Positions 33,975-46,216 of a DNA stretch of 64,000 bases are shown one piece after another. A model generated the notes under the pieces. That model had not been told where the DNA came from and did not search any database. It saw nothing but the letters and a program-made list of their open reading frames with translations. The translations under genes and the position numbers were made by a program. This DNA comes from Sinohyriopsis cumingii (taxonomy: Eukaryota; Mollusca; Bivalvia; Unionida; Unionidae). The first letter of the stretch is position 1; each line of letters opens with the position of its first letter. The DNA is taken from NCBI GenBank assembly GCA_028554795.2, contig CM068831.1, forward strand, positions 65,128,982 through 65,192,981, in the 5' to 3' direction.

Positions 33975-34760
33975 CGCTCTTTATCCCACCTACAAGTTCA
34001 TATAAATATCTTACAGTAATATTCCCCAGCACTGGTTGTTTTTAAAAATCACGTCGTTGTACGTGTATATGTTTTTATGCGATCGCGCTCGTAGGTTTCG
34101 TGTTAATTGTTCGAATACGTTCTTTATTTAATGCAGCTATCACACTTTGTAATCTTCCAACCCATTCGCGAGATCTTTTGTCTTGAATTATTTCCTTCGC
34201 ATACTGATATCCAAATAACCGCTCAGCAAGTGTTCGATTAAATCGCTCAACAATTGCCTGATCACGATGAATTGCAGTATGTCCTCGTCGTATTTTGACG
34301 TTATGTTGCTTCATCAACGATGATACTGCGCTCTGAAATTCTTTGTCAGGATCAACTTGTAGCAGTTGTGGCCATGTAGACCACCACGTCGATAAATTCG
34401 TTCAAATGCAGAAGCTAATTCAGTTGCTGTCTTTGTTGATAGTGGCTCTGCCTCCTTGTATCTACTTGCAACATCAACGACAGTTAGCGCGTATTTGTAT
34501 GTTAATTGACATCTTCCAATTTTAATAGTATCATGTGGTAGAAATAAAATATCAGCCTGATGAACTTCATTTGACGCGCTTATATCAAAATGTGCATGCT
34601 GAACTGTTTTAGGCGGTAGTAGTTAATTTGCCATATTGCCTGTCTTACTAACCATGTTTCAACAGTAGAACGTTTGACACCTGCTGCTTCAGCGAGTTTA
34701 CTAATCGCTGCTCCACCCCTCCAGTATCCTCTTGGGCTATAAGAAATCGACTTCATTATA
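33975..34760 (-). pseudogene. integrase of element 2 (fossil)
   Basis: The N-terminal part (about 34.6-34.76 kb) reads MKSISYSPRGYWRGGAAISK, LAEAAGVKRSTVETWLVRQA with IWQI, the opening of a Polinton integrase type distinct from that in element 1. The C-terminal core (34,075-34,317) has VKIRRGHTAIHRDQAIVERF with NRTLAERLFGYQYAKEI; the glutamate in VERFNRTL is the third catalytic residue. VIAALNKERIRTINTKP then ends the core. Broken, several breaks. Confidence 0.82.
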
Positions 34761-34789
34761 ATAATAATCGGTTGATTAATTACCGGTTC

Positions 34790-35110
34790 CTAATACAAGC
34801 TTACCCTTCATCGCAGATCTCACCAACCAATTAGCTAATGATTCTTTGAAAGATTTTCTATGGAATTTATCGCATGAATTAATTTTACATCTGCAATATG
34901 TCTATCTTGTAGGTTTTTACTTTTATAAGCTACATCATGAGCGTGACACGGTTTATCAATAGCATCTACTGGATATTCACCTGGCTGATATCAAGTCGAG
35001 TACCAGAACCACGGTAATGATATCCTGGAAGATGTTTTTCTTCTGGATATTTCACCCATGGAGTTCCTGTTAACTTTGTTAACTGGGGGGCAATAGCACC
35101 TTCTTATTTG
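34790..35110 (-). pseudogene. PLA2-like (VP1u type) protein of element 2 (fossil)
   Basis: The frame holds LTKLTGTPWVKYPEEKHLPG with YHYRGSGTRLDI. The 'LPGY.Y.G.GT.LD' phrase opens the phospholipase A2-like domain of parvovirus VP1 and of related invertebrate proteins, where it forms the calcium-binding loop. Downstream HAHDVAYKSKNLQDRHIADV contains the catalytic His-Asp pair and the following helix. It is a second, independent PLA2-like gene in the window. Broken. Confidence 0.7.
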
Positions 35111-35274
35111 TATAACTCCGCCTGTTGAAATAAACTTAATTTATTTTTGTACCACATCGTTCACACTTACCTATAACTGCTGATATGTTATTTTTTGTTG
35201 TGATGGTTGTTAGTCCACCTGTGGGGGTATACGCCCTTCATTTCACACAATATAAATTCATATTATAAGTATAT

Positions 35275-36025
35275 GGATGTAACTGATTTCTCAGCGACAC
35301 GAAAGCAAGAGTCGGTCAAGCATCATGCTGCGCTACCAAATTCTGTCTGAATGATCATAATAGGTCCATCTGGGTCTGAGAAAATGCAACTACTGCTTAA
35401 TTTGATAACGAGATGGATCAAATGGAACAAGTTGTACTTAGTTGCACCATCAGTTGAGGAGCAACGATGTTACGATGTACTTAGAGACTTTAATGAAAAC
35501 GCAAAGTTGTTGGATGAAAACGGTGATGATGTTATTGAATTTATTACTGATATCGGTGAAGCACCATCTGTAGATGATATTGATTGATTTATTAATAATT
35601 TATCTGTATACGACGATGTAATGCCAGACAAACAGTCTGATCCAGCTGGAATATTTTCTCGAGGAAGGCATAAAAACACAGATGTGATTTTAGACCAACA
35701 AGTTGTTCTCCACATTTTTTATTATTATTTTGTTTGACTGGCGGAGAACAACTTTTTGGTCTAATGTGATTTATGTTACTCAACGATACACACAAATACC
35801 TAAAGTGATCACAGGTAACTGCAATATTTTAGCTGTATTTAATGGTGTTGATACACATACTCTACGAAACATTCATCAGACTTGGTGCAGCGGAGGTATG
35901 GACATAATTAAGTTTAGAAAATTATTTAGTCAAGCTCCGTCAATCCCACATGGATTTATAACAATAAACTTACATGACCCACGATCGCGTTATCGTATAG
36001 GTCTTGATAAAATTTGTGGATAATA
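35275..36025 (+). pseudogene. genome-packaging ATPase of element 2 (fossil)
   Basis: The gene opens near 35.35 kb with MIIIGPSGSEKMQLLLNLIT, the Walker A region of FtsK/HerA-like (A32-type) packaging ATPases. DPAGIFSRGRHKNTDVILDQ (35.64 kb) is the family's 'F.RGRH.N..VI' sensor-region phrase. The C-terminal part has TLRNIHQTWCSGGMDIIKFR, APSIPHGFITINLHDPRSRY and RIGLDKI. It runs right up to the right terminal repeat, the usual Polinton position. Broken, few breaks. Confidence 0.8.
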
Positions 36026-36168
36026 GCAGCAAGCAACGAGAGTGTTGTCTTGGCACCCCCAGTCACCGCCGCGATTTTTTTTTTGTTGCGATTTTTTTGT
36101 TGCGCTTATCAGGAAGGCTTATTTTTACGGTTCGAGAGTGAGTCAATTAGAGGCTGTTCGCCCTCTCT
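36021..36168 (-). repeat. right terminal inverted repeat of element 2
   Basis: CAACGAGAGTGTTGTCTTGG, CACCCCCAGTCACCGCCGC, GGAAGGCTTATTTTTACGG and GTGAGTCAATTAGAGGCTGT then TCGCCCTCTCT form the reverse complement of the left repeat at 22,670-22,808. Confidence 0.92.
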
Positions 36169-39100
36169 GCAGCTCACGACGTTAGGGAAGGGGGTCTTCC
36201 TTTGTCATTTGTGGGCACTTTCAAATTTAAACGTAAATAATATTTAGATATTATCTTATTGTTGGTCTAGTCTTATCTAAGAAATAATTGTATTCAATCC
36301 TATCTTGTGCTGAAAATATTATATCAAAATGGGTTATTTCTTGTCATCCAGTTGTAGTTTCATAGATACGGAACCAATATACCGGAAGAATCATCTCCCT
36401 TTTAGAGCAAAGAAAACCACGTGGGATGCTGTTTATACTGTTGACGTCGTGGTCGCTGGGTACTGGGCCCCTTCCGTGGCAGGTGCTAGAATTTTAAATT
36501 ATCTTAAAAATTATTTTAAAAATAATATAAGTGGAGAAAAGAGTAGAGTCATAATAGGACAAGCAAAATAAAACCTGAAAATCGCCCACATGTCAATTTC
36601 ACAATAACTTCCGAGGGTCACTATTTGAGTCCTTGACCCACTTCAGTCTTACCAGCAACAGAGAGGTGCTGAGCGAGCTAGCTGAAATTTGAAAAATTTA
36701 AAATGACGATTACTTGATTGAATGTACAGCTGTTGTATTGGACGATTCGCATCAAACGTAAATATGATTGATACTATATGAAAGGATATTTTAATATTTT
36801 CATTTACAATTTGATTGCCGCATGGTTCATTCAGTGAGACCGACACATGTTTATGAACGATTTGTCTGGATCTTGCATATATAATTAGCACAGTTCTTGT
36901 TCAAATTTTATCGTTTTTCTTGCATTGATTATCAATCTCATTTATGACTTTTGGAAGTTTAAACATTCTTCTAACTTTTTACATTCATTTGTAGGTATGT
37001 ATCAAGTGAGTTTCGAGACCTTATTCGAGTTCTTTGTAACCACGTCGCTCGGGGTTGGGTTCTTCTAAAGCAAGCCAATGGGTGCTGTTTTGAATGTTAT
37101 AGCGGACATCTTTGACAAGACCTTTAAATTGGGTCGCATCACTTTGTAACAAATATAAACTATAATTGAACAATTAAGATCAAATTATTATATGTTTTTC
37201 GTCATTTCTTTGCATGACGGATTTATTTTCATTGATGATTAAATGGGCCACATGACTTTTTGGGGGATTGTGTATGTAAAGGTCCTGTGCTTAATGGGGC
37301 CCAGGTAAGGGATGTTTGCATTGCACTTGCAGTCGTTGAAAGTGAAACCGATCGTGAACAGAGCTTCTTAAAAGACTTTGCAATGCATTTAACATTAAAC
37401 TGCACAAAACTTTAGTACTAAATTTATTCAGCATTATGGTAAAGAGATTTTGTCTTGTTGCACTTTTCACTTGCATGTTTTTAATTTTTTATTAATAGTT
37501 AACCTTTCTGTTATTGTCACATGGGTGCCTGAAAAGTCAAGGTTATTAATTTTCTTTTCCTCAATTATTTGGCATGGTTTCTAGTGTACACTATATGTGA
37601 CTTAATTTCTTCATTTTTAGTGGAGATTTTGATTTTGGAAAATATATTTTAATGTTGTTATATGTAATATTGGGAACACTCCATATGGGAGCATATTGGT
37701 GCATCCATGGACCTAAGGTTAACCTTTCCCTGTTGTAAAATATGAGTATTCATTTTTTTTTCATCTTATGAAAGTATACTTGCTTAGTAAACTAATATAT
37801 TCAAAATGCAAGCTAGCAAGAACGAAGAGGAAATTCATTCACCATTGACTTGACAGCAACTGGCCATTTCAGTTTTTATAATGTTAGTGTTGTTTATTCT
37901 GTATGTAGAATTTGTTTTGCCCACATTAAAGTTATGCAACTTGTTTGATTTTACTTTTTAAGTTCATTTGTGAGATGAAAAAAATATAGGGAAAATCTCT
38001 TATGAACAAAATGTGTCCTTTTCTAAATTTGGATTTCCAGACTGGTGTTTCCGATACTTTGGTTTTCAAGTATTGGGAATACTAGGCCAGAAAAAAAGAC
38101 ATTTGTTCTTAAAAGCATTGTTCATAATTTTGCACCACGTCAAAAGTGAAATTAACAACAAGTGCTACTATATGTATAAAAAAAGGTGAGAATTTTTCAA
38201 AGAGATTACACATCCTTGTGGTTCCTTTTATACCTCCTTCCAAAGCTGCAGGAGAATATTGGTCCATCACGCCTACCAACAATTCATACACGAGTTGGAT
38301 TTTCACAATGGAACTTTTGTTTGATGTGGTATTTTTTTCTTACGCTACTTATGTGCTTTATTCATGAGTTGAGGAAAAACTTTTATGAGGCCAAATATAA
38401 AAAGTATGTGTAGTTTTGGTTACTTTGATCGACCCTATTTTTTTTTCTTCTTCCAAATCCTTCATTTTATGGGGGGGGGGGGAAGAAAAACAATTCAGGA
38501 AGAACAAATTTAGAAAAGAGATGTAACAGACTACTAACTCCATTCAAATTTAATTTCTTCTATCTCATGCTTCAATTAAATCAACCCACCCAGGCCGACA
38601 AAAATAACATATCTACCCTCATTTTATTTCAGTGTAACCAAAACCATACATTTTGTTTGATTTGGCCTGACCCAAAAATGTGATTTTCTTTTTTTCATTA
38701 GTCCAGTTCTCTTGTTCAAATATTCATCAAATTTAATAAATAGTCTATACTATGGCAGGTAGTTCCTTGCTGTTTCTGACATTGTCAGTGAAAGGTCAAG
38801 ATCCTTCGGGAGAACTTTTCATTTTTTGTTTGTTTATGATCAGTATATCAAGTTTCCTGGATCTGTATTTATCAACGTTTCTAATAGTCTTGATTCTCTG
38901 GCCCAGAGGTTAAAGATCAAGGAACTGAAATTTTCATTTTGGGTTAAGCAGAAGTTCATATACCTCACGTTTCCCCACTTACAATTTTGTTATAAAACTT
39001 CACAATTCATTAAACTTGAGCAAAGTATCGTGTTGGCTTGACTGATTAAGTCCCTTGTATTTTTACTGAATTCTTCTGTTATGAAATCCAGTGCATTAGA

Positions 39101-39170
39101 TACAAGGTTATATGCACCAAAATTGTCGCCGTTATGTAATGAGTTTGGATTTAAATTACCATAAATATTT
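36169..39170. other. spacer between element 2 and the first SINE
   Basis: No gene is recognised. A frame at 36,329-36,571 contains a GC-richer stretch but no known motif. It could harbour an untranslated first exon of BBX, which must lie somewhere upstream of 41,215. A run of ten G lies near 38,471. Confidence 0.5.
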
Positions 39171-39415
39171 GTTTTGTTTGTTTGTGGGGTTTAACGACAT
39201 TTTTCAGCACACACAAGGCTATACATGGCAGCCAGTATTAATGATGGAGGAAGAACCAGGGGAAACACCTTGGAAAGAACCACCGACCCACGAGAAGCTA
39301 CTGGCAAGCTTTCTCACATACCCACATTGGCTTAATATGAGACTCGAACCAGCGCAGACAGAGGTGAGATGGCAGTGATCCATAATGGAGAGCGCTTTAT
39401 ACCACTAGGGGCCCC
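39171..39415 (-). repeat. tRNA-derived SINE (family B), minus strand
   Basis: On the minus strand a tRNA-Leu-like head (GGGGCCCCTAGTGGTATAAA) leads into the B-box region GGTTCGAGTCTCATATT. GGTGGTTCTTTCCAAGG and GCTGAAAAATGTCGTTAAAC follow. It is flanked by a perfect 13-bp direct repeat ACCATAAATATTT (39,158-39,170 and 39,416-39,428), the target duplication. Confidence 0.88.
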
Positions 39416-39929
39416 ACCATAAATATTTAAGTATTGATATAAGTGATCTTACCAGAGCTGGATGAATTTCAAAAGTTGGCTTTGTCATCTCGCACCAAAG
39501 CCATGATGCTGACATCTGTAATCTTTTGTTTCCATTTAATGTTTCTTATTATTGAATGCAAGTTACGTTCTTCGCTGTATATGAAGTCTTAAGGAAAAAG
39601 CACAACATGGTAATGATTTTCCTTCAGAAGGTTGCAAGAATAGCTGATTGGCTCATAGATGTAAAGAAAAGATGATTGTAATTAATACATTTTACTTCTT
39701 TAATCTGTAGAAAAGTTTGGTTACATTTGATTCAATATAATTTCCTCCAGCATTCAAAAACTATCTTGCACCGTAGGTTACAAATATGATTTGCAAACAC
39801 AAAGACTCAAGTTGTCAGACGCATCAAATAATGACATTTTTTATATGCTTGAGCTAGTTGTGATATATTTTTATCAAGTGGTCTAAGGGCTCATCTTAAC
39901 AGATCACTAATGTCTCTTCTCTGCATGGA

Positions 39930-40110
39930 TTCAAGTTTAAGGCTTGGCCAAAAGGGTATGTGAGAAAGTTTGGCAGTAGCTTCGCATGGATTGATGGTTC
40001 TTCATGGGGATTTCTCAGGTTCTTTTACCACCATATACAATGATCGCCATGTATAGTCTATCATGTACTGAAAAATGGTTTTAAAACCACAACAACAGCA
40101 ACAACAAGAT
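39930..40110 (+). repeat. SINE family B, 5'-truncated copy
   Basis: It starts within GTATGTGAGAAAGTTTGGCAGTAGCTTC and continues through GGTTCTTTTACCACC and TACTGAAAAATGGTTTTAAA to a (CAA)n tail. It is more diverged than the copy at 54,333. Confidence 0.8.
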
Positions 40111-41214
40111 ATCATATCATTTGTAAAGAACAATTTTATTTAATTCTGGCATACTTTGAACAAAAATAAAAAAAATTGAATATGATAAAATGTCACCATT
40201 TTTCGGGAAAGATTACCAGGCTGAAACACAAATGTACTTTGGTCCCAGCAGATAAAAGAATACTTGAACATCTGCATGTCTCTTCAGTCTGGTGTAGGAC
40301 TCCAAAGATGAAAATAAAGGTAGACAAACAAGTTTCGTTTTCATCCAGTTGAAGTTTCCAGTAAATTTAAGTTATGCAGGCATGTGAAAAATTAGTGTGC
40401 ATTTGCACGAAAGTTTCTTTGTCCAAATCTGATGTTTTCTACCATTTGAAAGCAAAAAGCTATATGATATATACTCTATAAGTTGAGTCAAACTGTAAAC
40501 AACAAAGATCCTGTTTGCAGAGGGGTTGCACATAAGGTAAATAAGAGGTCAATTGATTTTTAGTCAAAAGGTCAAAGGTCATGGTCATGGAGGCTCAATA
40601 GAAAAATAGTTTTGCACAATAATTTTTGTTCTGGAGTAAATTCCTTGACCCAGATTTATGGATAGCGTGCACTTAAGGTAATAAGAAACTTATAGATTCA
40701 GATGTCTAAAAGTCGCAGTCATGGTGAGTATAATAAGAAAATGTTTTCAGCATATTAACTTTAGTTTGAGACTTGACCAGTGATTGAAGTTGTCAAGACC
40801 CTTGTTCAGTAATGTCCCACATCGACCATACCACACTTGTGCCTACACGGAGTACTATTAAACATGAGGCAAATGTCATATATGCTGTTCACATTACTCT
40901 ATTATGATCATGGATCATCCATTTTGGTGATTAATATACCCCGAGGTAAAAATTCAGATTAGAAACATTGTTTGCAGTATTGTTATTTAATGTTTTTAAA
41001 TTTTAGGGCTTTGTAAAAAAAATTAGGTCACAGTTTGACATTGAAAGATCATGTTTAGTTACCTATGTCTGCCACTGCATCAATTACAGTTAAGTTGTTT
41101 TTCCGCATCAGTTGATTATCAGGTACATAGGTGTACATCTATGTTCTGTGTACACATTTATAGTTCTTATAAAAGAAACTACTGGTAAATGTGTTTTTTT
41201 TCTATGAATTTCAG
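40111..41214. other. AT-rich spacer upstream of BBX exon
   Basis: No gene features are seen except the pyrimidine tract and TTTCAG acceptor that end it at 41,214. Phrases such as AAGGTCAAAGGTCATGGTCATG (40,562-40,590) look like part of an old dispersed repeat. Confidence 0.55.
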
Positions 41215-41422
41215 ATTTATCATGGACAGTCCACCAGATTTGGACAAGCGGGAGATTCGGCGTCCAATGAATGCTTTCCTGATATTCTGCAAGCGGCACC
41301 GGAGCATGGTACGTGAGAAGAATCCTGACCTGGATAATCGAAATGTGACACGTATCCTAGGTGACCTGTGGGCCAATCTGAAGGATGAAGAGAAGACTGT
41401 CTACACAGATTTAGCCAAACAG
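41215..41422 (+). CDS. BBX: BBX (bobby sox) exon with start codon and most of the HMG box
   Basis: BBX is a nuclear HMG-box DNA-binding transcription factor. The exon follows a TTTCAG acceptor; the start is at 41,222 ([20 protein letters not shown]), seven bases after it. The 67 codons end at CAG|GTACTA, phase 0. The HMG box begins at [18 protein letters not shown] and runs through [30 protein letters not shown]. It matches vertebrate BBX ([31 protein letters not shown]) rather than SOX proteins. The acidic N-terminal region of vertebrate BBX is missing before this methionine; the acceptor shows an upstream, probably untranslated, exon not identified here. Confidence 0.9.
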
Positions 41423-43985
41423 GTACTAAAGCTGTCAGCAGGCACAGTGCTACCCTGCCATAACGTGCCCCATGATAATGCGAATTTGAATATGACGCGG
41501 CTGTGGTGTGGCTACTAAAATTTCATATATTCATTCACACATGAAATTTTTTTTGTTCAAAGTATGTTAAATAGTGTATGAAAATTTTATTATCATTTTG
41601 GGGAAGAGATCGCATATGAATTCAAATGTATTACGATCGTGGCTTGGTTCCTAAAATTGTAAATGCATGTACAAGTTATTTTCTCGTAAGGGGGGGGGGG
41701 TTAAGTACAAGAAATAATGTGTAAAACATTTATTATCATTTTGGGGAAGAGTTCATCTATGAATTTCAATGCAATATGATTGTGGCATAGCTTCTGAAAT
41801 TTAACAATTACACCAGTATTATGCCAAAATAAACATTATCGGAAATGTTGCTTTTTACTGATCCATGAGTAAAGCTAGTAAGTCATCTTTGTGATTGTCT
41901 TCAATTAATTCTGTTTACAATTGTTGCTCAAACAATAGCTAGCGTGTGTTTCTTCTTTAACTGCATACACAACCAAGCAGTAGACAATGTGGTGGTTGAT
42001 AAAAGATTCACAATTTAATAAACATCAAAAAACGAAAGCCACCAACATGTTTGCTGGGCTTGGCGGTGTTATTAGATGCAATCAGTTGACCAGTAAATAA
42101 TGTCCACTTTATTAGCTGGAAATTGAAAGGGTATAAAATTGTAGACGCGTTCAGCTTTTAAATTTTTTTATATAAAAGTGACTTGTGATCATTGCAGGCC
42201 TACTGCACTTAGTTCTCGGGTTTTACGTGGGTATGGTGTTTGTTTATGAACTCGTTATTAATTTCCTCTTTTTTTGTAATTTTTTTTTTACTGTTATGGG
42301 AAAGCTAGGTCACAAATGCAAGTCGTTCTCTGCACTTTGCGCAATGATTACTATAGTAGTTTTTACACGTTTATTTCTATATTCACAAAATCTAAAGTAA
42401 AAGGTATATGCATGCTGAAAGAATGTGTTGATTGTTAATTATTCTTGCTGTAGTTGTCCGAACGAATAGGCGTACAAGCTTTAATTATTGGAAATTTACA
42501 ATGGATAAATGTACACTGAAACACATATGAGAAAAGTTTAGCATCATGAAATTTATACAGACACCATTCATAGACCCAGGAACGCAATGAACCATACACA
42601 TGCTTTATCTTTCTTAACCTAATTTTGCTGTTAATTTTTCCCATTGAATTCAGACACATAATGATCTGTGGCAAAATTAATGAATAGTTTAAATATGTAT
42701 GCAATTTTTGCAATGGGATTACGTGTATTATGGATTAATTGCATGGTACGATATCAGACGGTAAGTAAACGGTATTAATATTCTGTTCATACTATATATA
42801 AGACGTTGAATTCAGACACAGTGATCTGGGACAAAATTATTGAATATTGTAAATCTGTGTGCAATTTTTCAATGGAATTACATGCATTATGGATGAACTG
42901 CATGCCATGGCGGCACGATAGTAAACGGTGTTGATGAAACTGATGTATTGATGAAATTTGAGCTGGTACTAGCAATTTCAATAGCATGTCGCACAAGCAC
43001 ACGGAATCTCACAACCATCATTTTCAGTTATCATCGAAAAAAGTATTAAATGAGAGTCTTATACTGGTTGTAATAAAAATACAAAAATGAAAGAGCACAA
43101 AATTCTGTTTGTTCCGAGTCCATCTTCGGAATTTTGTTGTATCACATGAAATGTGCTCACGTAGGGAGCCTACAAAGCAGGGAACCAGACTACTCTGCTT
43201 GATGAATCAGACTGGCCAAGTTTCTTGTACTTGTTCTCTAGATAAATATGTTGAGAATTATGTTCTTTCTGGTTTTTACAAAAGTAATGTGACTATTAAC
43301 AAAATGGCAAGACAGGGTCAGATTTCATCTATGCTGAGTTTTGTCTAGTCTGTCAGCAGATTAAAGACATAACAATTATAATATTTGCCATTTTTGAGAA
43401 AATAAATAATTTTCCTATCGATTTCATGCAGGTGTAAGTCGATATAACCTTTTTTAAATTTGCTAAGCTCACTGGTAAGCTATCTTACGGTGGCAGCCGA
43501 TTTCAAATTTGTGATATGTAATTGCTCTGAACCCAAACTCCATCCAGAATGTCGAAAAGTGAAAAATAGGGTTGGAATATTCGGGGGAAACCCAGATTAG
43601 AAAAATTTAGAATCTCTGAGCTAAACTTTGGTGCGAAACTATTACAAAGTGACATGTAGCTTGAAGCATTGGTTTCAGATCTTAAATGGACCCCAGGAGA
43701 AATGGGAAATTGTTGTCCTATTTATTATATATTAAGAAACCATAAAAGACATCAATACAGGTTTGGGGACTGGTTTATTGAACTACAAGAGGACAAGTTG
43801 ATTTTACAGAAAAAATCAGTCCTTGTTTATACAACAGTATATTATTTTGGAGGTCTTTTGTCAAAATTTAAATCAACCCAGTTGTAAATGTCTTTAAATG
43901 ATGGAATTTTTAACCAAATCATCTTAAGGAATTTAGGTTGGTTGAAAAATCTTGCTTGAGATTAAATTGGCATGCATAATTTCAG
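41423..43985. other. BBX intron, AT-rich, no gene
   Basis: Nothing recognisable is present except two similar segments (about 42,480-42,720 and 42,790-42,900), both with CAATTTTT/GCAATGGAATTACATG-like text and GAATTCAGACACA. They look like an old local duplication. A run of ten G lies near 41,691. Confidence 0.55.
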
Positions 43986-43993
43986 GGTTAAAC

Positions 43994-45313
43994 AGGGATG
44001 GTCCTGGCTTTTAAAAAGCTGTCGCCAAAAAAATTGCCAACCTCAATATTTTGTCGCCAATTTTCAAAAAGTGTCGCCAAAAAAAGTAGTGTACATTTTT
44101 CCAAGTGTTAATTTAGTCTATTAATGTAACAGGCAATGAAAATTACAAAAGATGGATTAGTTAATACTTTAATTACAACAAGCATTAACAAAATGTTACA
44201 AAGTGTTACATGAAGATCCGTCGCAATTTTAGGGCTGCCCACTTGTTGAATGCAGTTTCAAAGTCTAATTTTTCACATCTGTACATGCTGATTCTCATTA
44301 AATTCTTGAGAGATGAGATGCAGAGCTTATTTCTGATGTCAGTTTTTATGAGGTTCATCTTACTGAATCCACGTTCACAGTCCTCAGTGCTGACAGGTGA
44401 CACCAGTAGTCTCTCAGCAGCCCCCCCCCCCCGGCTAGCTTCATAAAGCTTGTAGTGAATTGCTTCCTAAATCCCAAGAATGATCACTGAATGCTGTATA
44501 AATTTTCTCAACAAGAAAAATGGGATCTCCATTCCCACGAATGAAACTTACACGAGTCTACACCTGGCAATATTGGACCGTATATATAAGCATAAATTCA
44601 CACCCAATTTAGGGATTCTTTCACTCCTGTATTTTGAGAAATAATTATTATTAATTATGCAAAACTGTTCTTTTTTGCTATTTCTTGTTGCGGAGTTTAA
44701 GTCTCTGCAGCCGTAAATCAGGACTGATGGCAAAAGGAAAAGATCAATGAGCAAAATGCCGCACTGGCGACAGATGTAATTGTGATTTAGATTTTTTCCA
44801 TTTGCTTTGTATTTATACACAGTAGTCGGTACTTCAATGCTTATCAGTTTTCTATGAAGGTTCAGCAAAACTATTGTATTGGTATATGTATAAAAAAAAA
44901 CCCAGAAGGATTAGCCATACAATTAATTGTATCTGTTCTATTCGCACCTTCAGAAGTCGGTCAGTTGTAGGTATAGTGCGGTAGCATGATTGACTGTATC
45001 GCAGCATACAGTACTCAGCCCAGATGTCAGCATAAGCAGATTATGATGTAACAATGCACTGTAAAGATGGGGTTGTCAATAAGAACAAAGGATCGTTTGT
45101 GTAACAGATTGATTCCAATGCATTGCTTAGTCAAGTTTGTGGCTTCCTTTCGTTCTGCCTTTTAATTTATCCAGTCCAAATCATTGATTGTATGTACAAA
45201 TTAAATAACCAAAAAGTATGTCGCCAAAAAAATCGCCAGATGGGATATTTTTGTCGCCAATAAGGAAAGAAAAATCGCAATTTGCGACATTGGCGAAGCC
45301 CAGGACAATCCCT
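43994..45313 (-). mobile_element. non-autonomous hAT transposon with 8-bp target duplication
   Basis: The termini are inverted: AGGGATGGTCCTGGCTTTTA at left and the reverse complement AGGGATTGTCCTGGGCTTCG at right. GTCGCCAAAAAAATTGCCA and GGCGATTTTTTTGGCGACAT continue them. A perfect 8-bp duplication GGTTAAAC lies at 43,986-43,993 and 45,314-45,321, the hAT hallmark. Length is 1,320 bp, too short for a full transposase; only its C-terminal end remains (44,206-44,403). It lies in the large BBX intron. Confidence 0.92.
44206..44403 (-). pseudogene. hAT transposase C-terminal dimerisation fragment
   Basis: The frame reads MSPVSTEDCERGFSKMNLIK, TDIRNKLCISSLKNLMRISM and then FETAFNKWAALKLRR. PVSxxDCERGFSxMNxIKTDxRNxL is the hAT C-terminal dimerisation domain, in the ZNF862-like branch. 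The rest of the transposase, including the catalytic domain, is absent, so this element cannot move by itself. Confidence 0.88.
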
Positions 45314-45321
45314 GGTTAAAC

Positions 45322-45661
45322 TTTTTTTGTAACAAGATTTATTGGGGTTTTCATAGTGTGATAGGAAATGTTTACTTTATATAAAATGCACACATATTGC
45401 GCTAGAATTCTTTGGAAAATTAAAGGTTTGAAAGGAAACAAAGTATGTTATGCTCATTGTGTTGTTTCCACATAGCAACATAATGCAGGCCAGCAAAGTA
45501 AAGTTAGGATTTATATTCTGTACATTGAAATGGCTTTAAATGCCAATTTATAGGAATATAGTCAGATTTGTTTTGTGTGACTCATTTTGTGGTTTGTACA
45601 TGATCGTCTTTTCTGATATATGTTTTGGAGAGTCTTGAAAGAGAAACATCTTCAGATTTGG
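45322..45661. other. BBX intron between hAT and DIRS
   Basis: AT-rich, no features seen. Confidence 0.55.
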
Positions 45662-45688
45662 AAAATGTATTTCTCCTTCAAATACGTT

Positions 45689-45855
45689 CCCCGATCACAT
45701 TAACATTAGGGATATAAGCCTGCTACCTCTCGAATCCAGCCCTACTAAAAGACGAAAATTCGTCTTTTTGGTCTATCTCATAGAGACCAAAGGGCAATAA
45801 CTCTTGCCCCTTACCTCCCCTTGCCACCGCCAGGTGTCAGTAGTTTTTTAAGCTT
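45689..45855 (+). repeat. left inverted terminal repeat of DIRS
   Basis: It contains CCCGATCACATTAACATTAG, GGATATAAGCCTGCTACCTC, AAGGGCAATAACTCTTGCCC, CTTACCTCCCCTTGCCACC and CAGGTGTCAGTAGTTTTTTA. The complement is at 51,589-51,747. Confidence 0.93.
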
Positions 45856-46216
45856 CGCTTGTACGGATAACACGTTCATTATACCTCCAAACAATCCAAG
45901 CCATCTTAGCGTTAAATTGGACCATCCGAAGTTAAATTTGGATTTATTGCGTTGGACAATCATTCTTCTACAGGTTGTATATATTATTTTGACAATTTTT
46001 TTCAAAATTGAGTGACTTTGTCACCCTTACAGATTTCGTTTACTGAAGACCATGTTACACATGCTATCGCGGAACTCGTGTTGTCAATTAAGAGTTAACG
46101 CGACACTGACTAATTTCGCTTACTCCGTTAGTAACGGTTGTGGTATTAGCGAATTAATAACTTGCTGAATTGATAATTTGTGCTTTGTTTTCTTTTCTTG
46201 TGTCGTTTCAGTAGAA

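Larger units (their letters stand above)
22670..36168. mobile_element. Polinton-like element 2 with PolB-helicase-HNH replication gene
   Basis: It is bounded by inverted repeats (22,670-22,808 and 36,021-36,168). Inside, in order, are a coiled-coil protein, a small acidic protein, a minor-capsid-like protein, major capsid protein, pVI-like plus protease, fibre, membrane protein, penton-like protein, PolB-helicase-HNH gene, integrase (minus), PLA2-like protein (minus) and packaging ATPase. Length is 13.5 kb including a 2.3-kb DNA transposon. A target duplication could not be fixed. By eye the terminal repeats differ at about nine aligned positions plus indels in A-runs, so it is not recent. 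It is broken, with a few dozen breaks, but is better kept than element 1. Confidence 0.88.

Noticed and set aside
36329-36571. 80-codon frame as a BBX coding exon
   Set aside because: It has no BBX similarity and no convincing splice donor; only an untranslated role could be argued.
38471-38482. G-run as a quadruplex or regulatory site
   Set aside because: A single homopolymer run gives no evidence of function.
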